The notes beneath the pieces are model-generated. The model was not told where the DNA came from and searched no databases. It worked only from the letters and a program-made list of their open reading frames with translations. Both the position numbers and the translations under genes were made by a program. A stretch of 64,000 nt of DNA from Sphingomonas alba (GTDB lineage: Bacteria > Pseudomonadota > Alphaproteobacteria > Sphingomonadales > Sphingomonadaceae), in contig NZ_JAMGBD010000001.1 of assembly GCF_023516555.1 (NCBI RefSeq), positions 682,001 to 746,000 of the forward strand, written 5' to 3'. This document shows, one piece after another, positions 62,041-64,000 of this stretch (the stretch's first letter is position 1; each line of letters begins with the position of its first letter).

Positions 62041-62324
62041 CAGATGTGCTTCACTTCATCCGGGATGTCATAGAAGGTCGGGTGGCGGTAAATCTTGTCC
62101 TCGGCCGGCTCGAATAGCGGCCCCGCCTCTTCCGGGTCAGACGCAACGATGTCCGTCGATTTCACAACCCACAGGCTGACGCCTTCTAGCCGCCGCGTGT
62201 ACGTGTCCCGCGCGTGGCGGAGCGCGAGCTCCTGGTCAGGAGCATGAACACTGCCAACGTGGCGATGCGCAAGGCCACCCTTGGCACGGACGAAAACCTC
62301 CCAAAGCGGCCAGTCACTGCTCAC
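62040..62324 (-). CDS. paaB: Phenylacetyl-CoA epoxidase subunit PaaB
   Basis: A 94-residue PaaB starting at GTG 62324 (first residues [25 protein letters not shown]) with [21 protein letters not shown] and [11 protein letters not shown]. Needed for epoxidase assembly. The GTGA overlaps the paaA stop; a longer upstream frame lies within paaA and is rejected. Confidence 0.94.
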   Translation of the reverse strand: MSSDWPLWEVFVRAKGGLAHRHVGSVHAPDQELALRHARDTYTRRLEGVSLWVVKSTDIVASDPEEAGPLFEPAEDKIYRHPTFYDIPDEVKHI

Positions 62325-63304
62325 GCTGCCTCCCGAGCCTGTTTCTTGGCGGCATGCGCGGCTGCCGCCTCGCGGACCCAGGTGTTGTTTTCCCAGGCCT
62401 CCCGGCGCGCGGTGATCCGCTCCTTCGCGACCGGACCCTCGCCGCGGACGACCGCATAGAATTCGTCCCAGTCGACCTCGCCGAAATCGTGGCCGCCCTT
62501 CTCGTCGTTCCACTTTAGCTCGGGATCGGGGACAGTGAGGCCGAGGAAGTCGGCCTGCGGCTTGGTGATGTCGACGAACTTCTGGCGAAGTTCGTCATTG
62601 GTCTCGCGCTTGATCCGCCAGCGCATCGAACGTTCGGTGTTGGGGCTGTTGTCGTCGGGCGGGCCGAACATCATCAGGCTCGGCCACCACCAGCGGTTGA
62701 GCGCGTCCTGCGCCATCCGCTTTTGCGCGGCCGTGCCGTTCGCCAGCGCGATCATGATTTCGTAGCCCTGGCGCTGATGGAAGCTCTCTTCCTTGCAGAC
62801 GCGGACCATGGCGCGGGCATAAGGCCCGTAGCTCGTCCGCTGCAAAGGCACCTGGTTCATGATGGCCGCGCCGTCGACCAGCCAGCCGATGGCGCCTATG
62901 TCGGCCCAGGTTAGCGTCGGATAATTGAAGATCGTCGAGTACTTGGCTTTGCCGGAGTGCAGCGCCTCGATCATCTCCTCGCGGCTCGTGCCGAGCGTCT
63001 CGGCGGCGCAATAGAGGTAGAGGCCGTGGCCAGCCTCGTCCTGCACCTTGGCGAGCAGGATTGCCTTGCGCCGCAGCGACGGCGCGCGAGTGATCCAATT
63101 GCCCTCGGGCAGCATGCCGACGATCTCGCTGTGCGCATGTTGCGAAATCTGGCGCACCAGCGTCTTGCGATAGGCCTCCGGCATCCAGTCCTTCGGCTCG
63201 ATGAACTCGTCGGCAGCGACCCGCGCCTCGAAGGCTTCCAGCAGGGCCGGATCCTCGGGCGTCTCGATCGGCTGAACATTCTTGCTGAGCTCGGTCGTGT
63301 ACAT
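62321..63304 (-). CDS. paaA: Phenylacetyl-CoA epoxidase catalytic subunit PaaA
   Basis: A 327-residue di-iron monooxygenase: [10 protein letters not shown]-like region [38 protein letters not shown] with the E-x2-H iron ligands, and [14 protein letters not shown] with the second E-x2-H. It epoxidises the ring of phenylacetyl-CoA. Start at ATG 63304; first gene of the seven-gene operon and divergent from paaG, with 67 bases between the two starts. Confidence 0.95.
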   Translation of the reverse strand: MYTTELSKNVQPIETPEDPALLEAFEARVAADEFIEPKDWMPEAYRKTLVRQISQHAHSEIVGMLPEGNWITRAPSLRRKAILLAKVQDEAGHGLYLYCAAETLGTSREEMIEALHSGKAKYSTIFNYPTLTWADIGAIGWLVDGAAIMNQVPLQRTSYGPYARAMVRVCKEESFHQRQGYEIMIALANGTAAQKRMAQDALNRWWWPSLMMFGPPDDNSPNTERSMRWRIKRETNDELRQKFVDITKPQADFLGLTVPDPELKWNDEKGGHDFGEVDWDEFYAVVRGEGPVAKERITARREAWENNTWVREAAAAHAAKKQAREAA

Positions 63305-63371
63305 GGCTTCGCCTCTAGCAATTGCGCCCTTGCACTTCAAACGCATGAACGAGGCGGCTAGAGCCGCTCCC

Positions 63372-64000
63372 ATGGCCTACGAAACCATCCTCTTCGACCG
63401 CGCGGACGGCGTCGTCCGCATTACCCTCAATCGGCCCGACCGGCTGAACAGCTTTACGCGCACCATGCATGCAGAGGTGCAGGCGGGGCTCGACGACGCA
63501 AAGGACGCGCGGGTCATCATCCTGAGCGGTGCCGGCCGTGGCTTTTGCGCAGGCCAGGATCTGAACGATCGCGCGGTCGCGCCGGGAAAGGCGGTGGACC
63601 TTGGCGAGACCGTCGAGGAAAGCTGGAACCCCCTGATCCGGCGCCTCGCGACGATGCCGCAGCCGGTGATCGCCAAGGTCAATGGAGTGGCGGCGGGCGC
63701 GGGTGCCAATATCGCGCTCGCCTGCGACATCGTCGTCGCCGCGAAGGAGGCAAAGTTCATCCAGAGCTTTTCGACACTGGGCCTGATCCCGGACAGCGGC
63801 GGCAGTTGGCATTTGCCGCGCCTCGTCGGCCAGGCGCGGGCATTGGGGCTGGCCCTGACCGGCGAGCCGCTGCCAGCCGAAAAAGCCGCCGACTGGGGCC
63901 TGATCTGGAAGGCCGTCGACGCAGACGCGCTTGACGCCGAAGTTAATGCCATCGCGACCAAACTGGCCTTGCTGCCGCCCCTCGGTCTCGCTGCGATCAA
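63372..64000 (+). CDS. paaG: PaaG-type enoyl-CoA isomerase/hydratase, partial
   Basis: The first 209 codons are visible and the gene runs off the right edge. Crotonase fold: [34 protein letters not shown] (oxyanion loop), [21 protein letters not shown] and [14 protein letters not shown] with the catalytic Asp of PaaG. PaaG isomerises the ring epoxide of phenylacetyl-CoA to oxepin-CoA. It is divergent from paaA, a pathway neighbour. Confidence 0.9.
   Translation, partial: MAYETILFDRADGVVRITLNRPDRLNSFTRTMHAEVQAGLDDAKDARVIILSGAGRGFCAGQDLNDRAVAPGKAVDLGETVEESWNPLIRRLATMPQPVIAKVNGVAAGAGANIALACDIVVAAKEAKFIQSFSTLGLIPDSGGSWHLPRLVGQARALGLALTGEPLPAEKAADWGLIWKAVDADALDAEVNAIATKLALLPPLGLAAI

Overview
The window is a GC-rich stretch of chromosome from an alphaproteobacterium, most likely a member of the Sphingomonadales. 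This rests on gene content: PhaR-type polyhydroxyalkanoate control, an UrcA-family protein, TadE/F/G pilin-like proteins, a SigF/NrsF sigma/anti-sigma pair, and an ECF sigma-FecR-TonB receptor module. No insertion sequence, prophage, CRISPR array or rRNA was seen. One tRNA (Arg, anticodon CCG) is present.

Layout. 0-3.4 kb: a partial transaldolase, an enoyl-CoA hydratase and a TadG/TadF/TadE-like group. 3.5-6.5 kb: an acetyltransferase, a cluster of very small proteins (one of 29 residues), a cold-shock protein and a Tyr/Gly/Gln-rich secreted protein. 6.7-20 kb: an ELM1-DUF1232 fusion, TelA with an XpaC-like partner, a CoA-transferase/oxidoreductase/gor/pgi run, the lepB-rnc-era operon and a sirtuin. 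20-30 kb: housekeeping and wall precursor genes (dapB, nth, alr, glmS, glmU), a LysR regulator and UrcA. 29.7-32.3 kb: a polyhydroxyalkanoate patch (phaR, a PhaC-like hydrolase, a histone-H1-tailed protein, an 18-codon ORF with a near-complete Shine-Dalgarno sequence) and the tRNA.

32.4-46 kb is the most interesting region. It holds an ECF sigma factor of the SigF type, its NrsF anti-sigma factor, and a bufferin-type RiPP locus (BufA precursor, BufB DUF692 iron oxidase, BufC partner). Spread over the next 10 kb are a DoxX protein, a Tat-exported MsrB with a CcdA-thioredoxin fusion, a secreted thioredoxin with a second CcdA and an FMN reductase, acetyltransferases and AhpD-like proteins. Five exact copies of the promoter motif GTAACC-N16-CGAA lie upstream of sigF, bufA, doxX, an acetyltransferase and the thioredoxin operon. 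Three one-mismatch copies lie before msrB and two other genes. About 0.12 exact copies are expected by chance in the whole window on both strands. I read this as a locally clustered SigF regulon joining copper or thiol-metal sequestration to periplasmic thiol and methionine repair.

46-54.5 kb: BioY, a large autotransporter, and an ECF sigma-FecR-TonB receptor set. The receptor has no ATG, GTG or TTG that would include its signal peptide; an ATT codon behind a strong ribosome-binding site fits. 54.6-64 kb: a class V aminotransferase, then a seven-gene minus-strand operon paaA-paaB-paaC-paaE-aromatic transaminase-fused 2-oxoacid dehydrogenase E1-E2, with paaG divergent at the edge. The order suggests a phenylalanine to phenylpyruvate to phenylacetyl-CoA to epoxide route. 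The E2 linker is partly encoded by an in-frame palindromic repeat.
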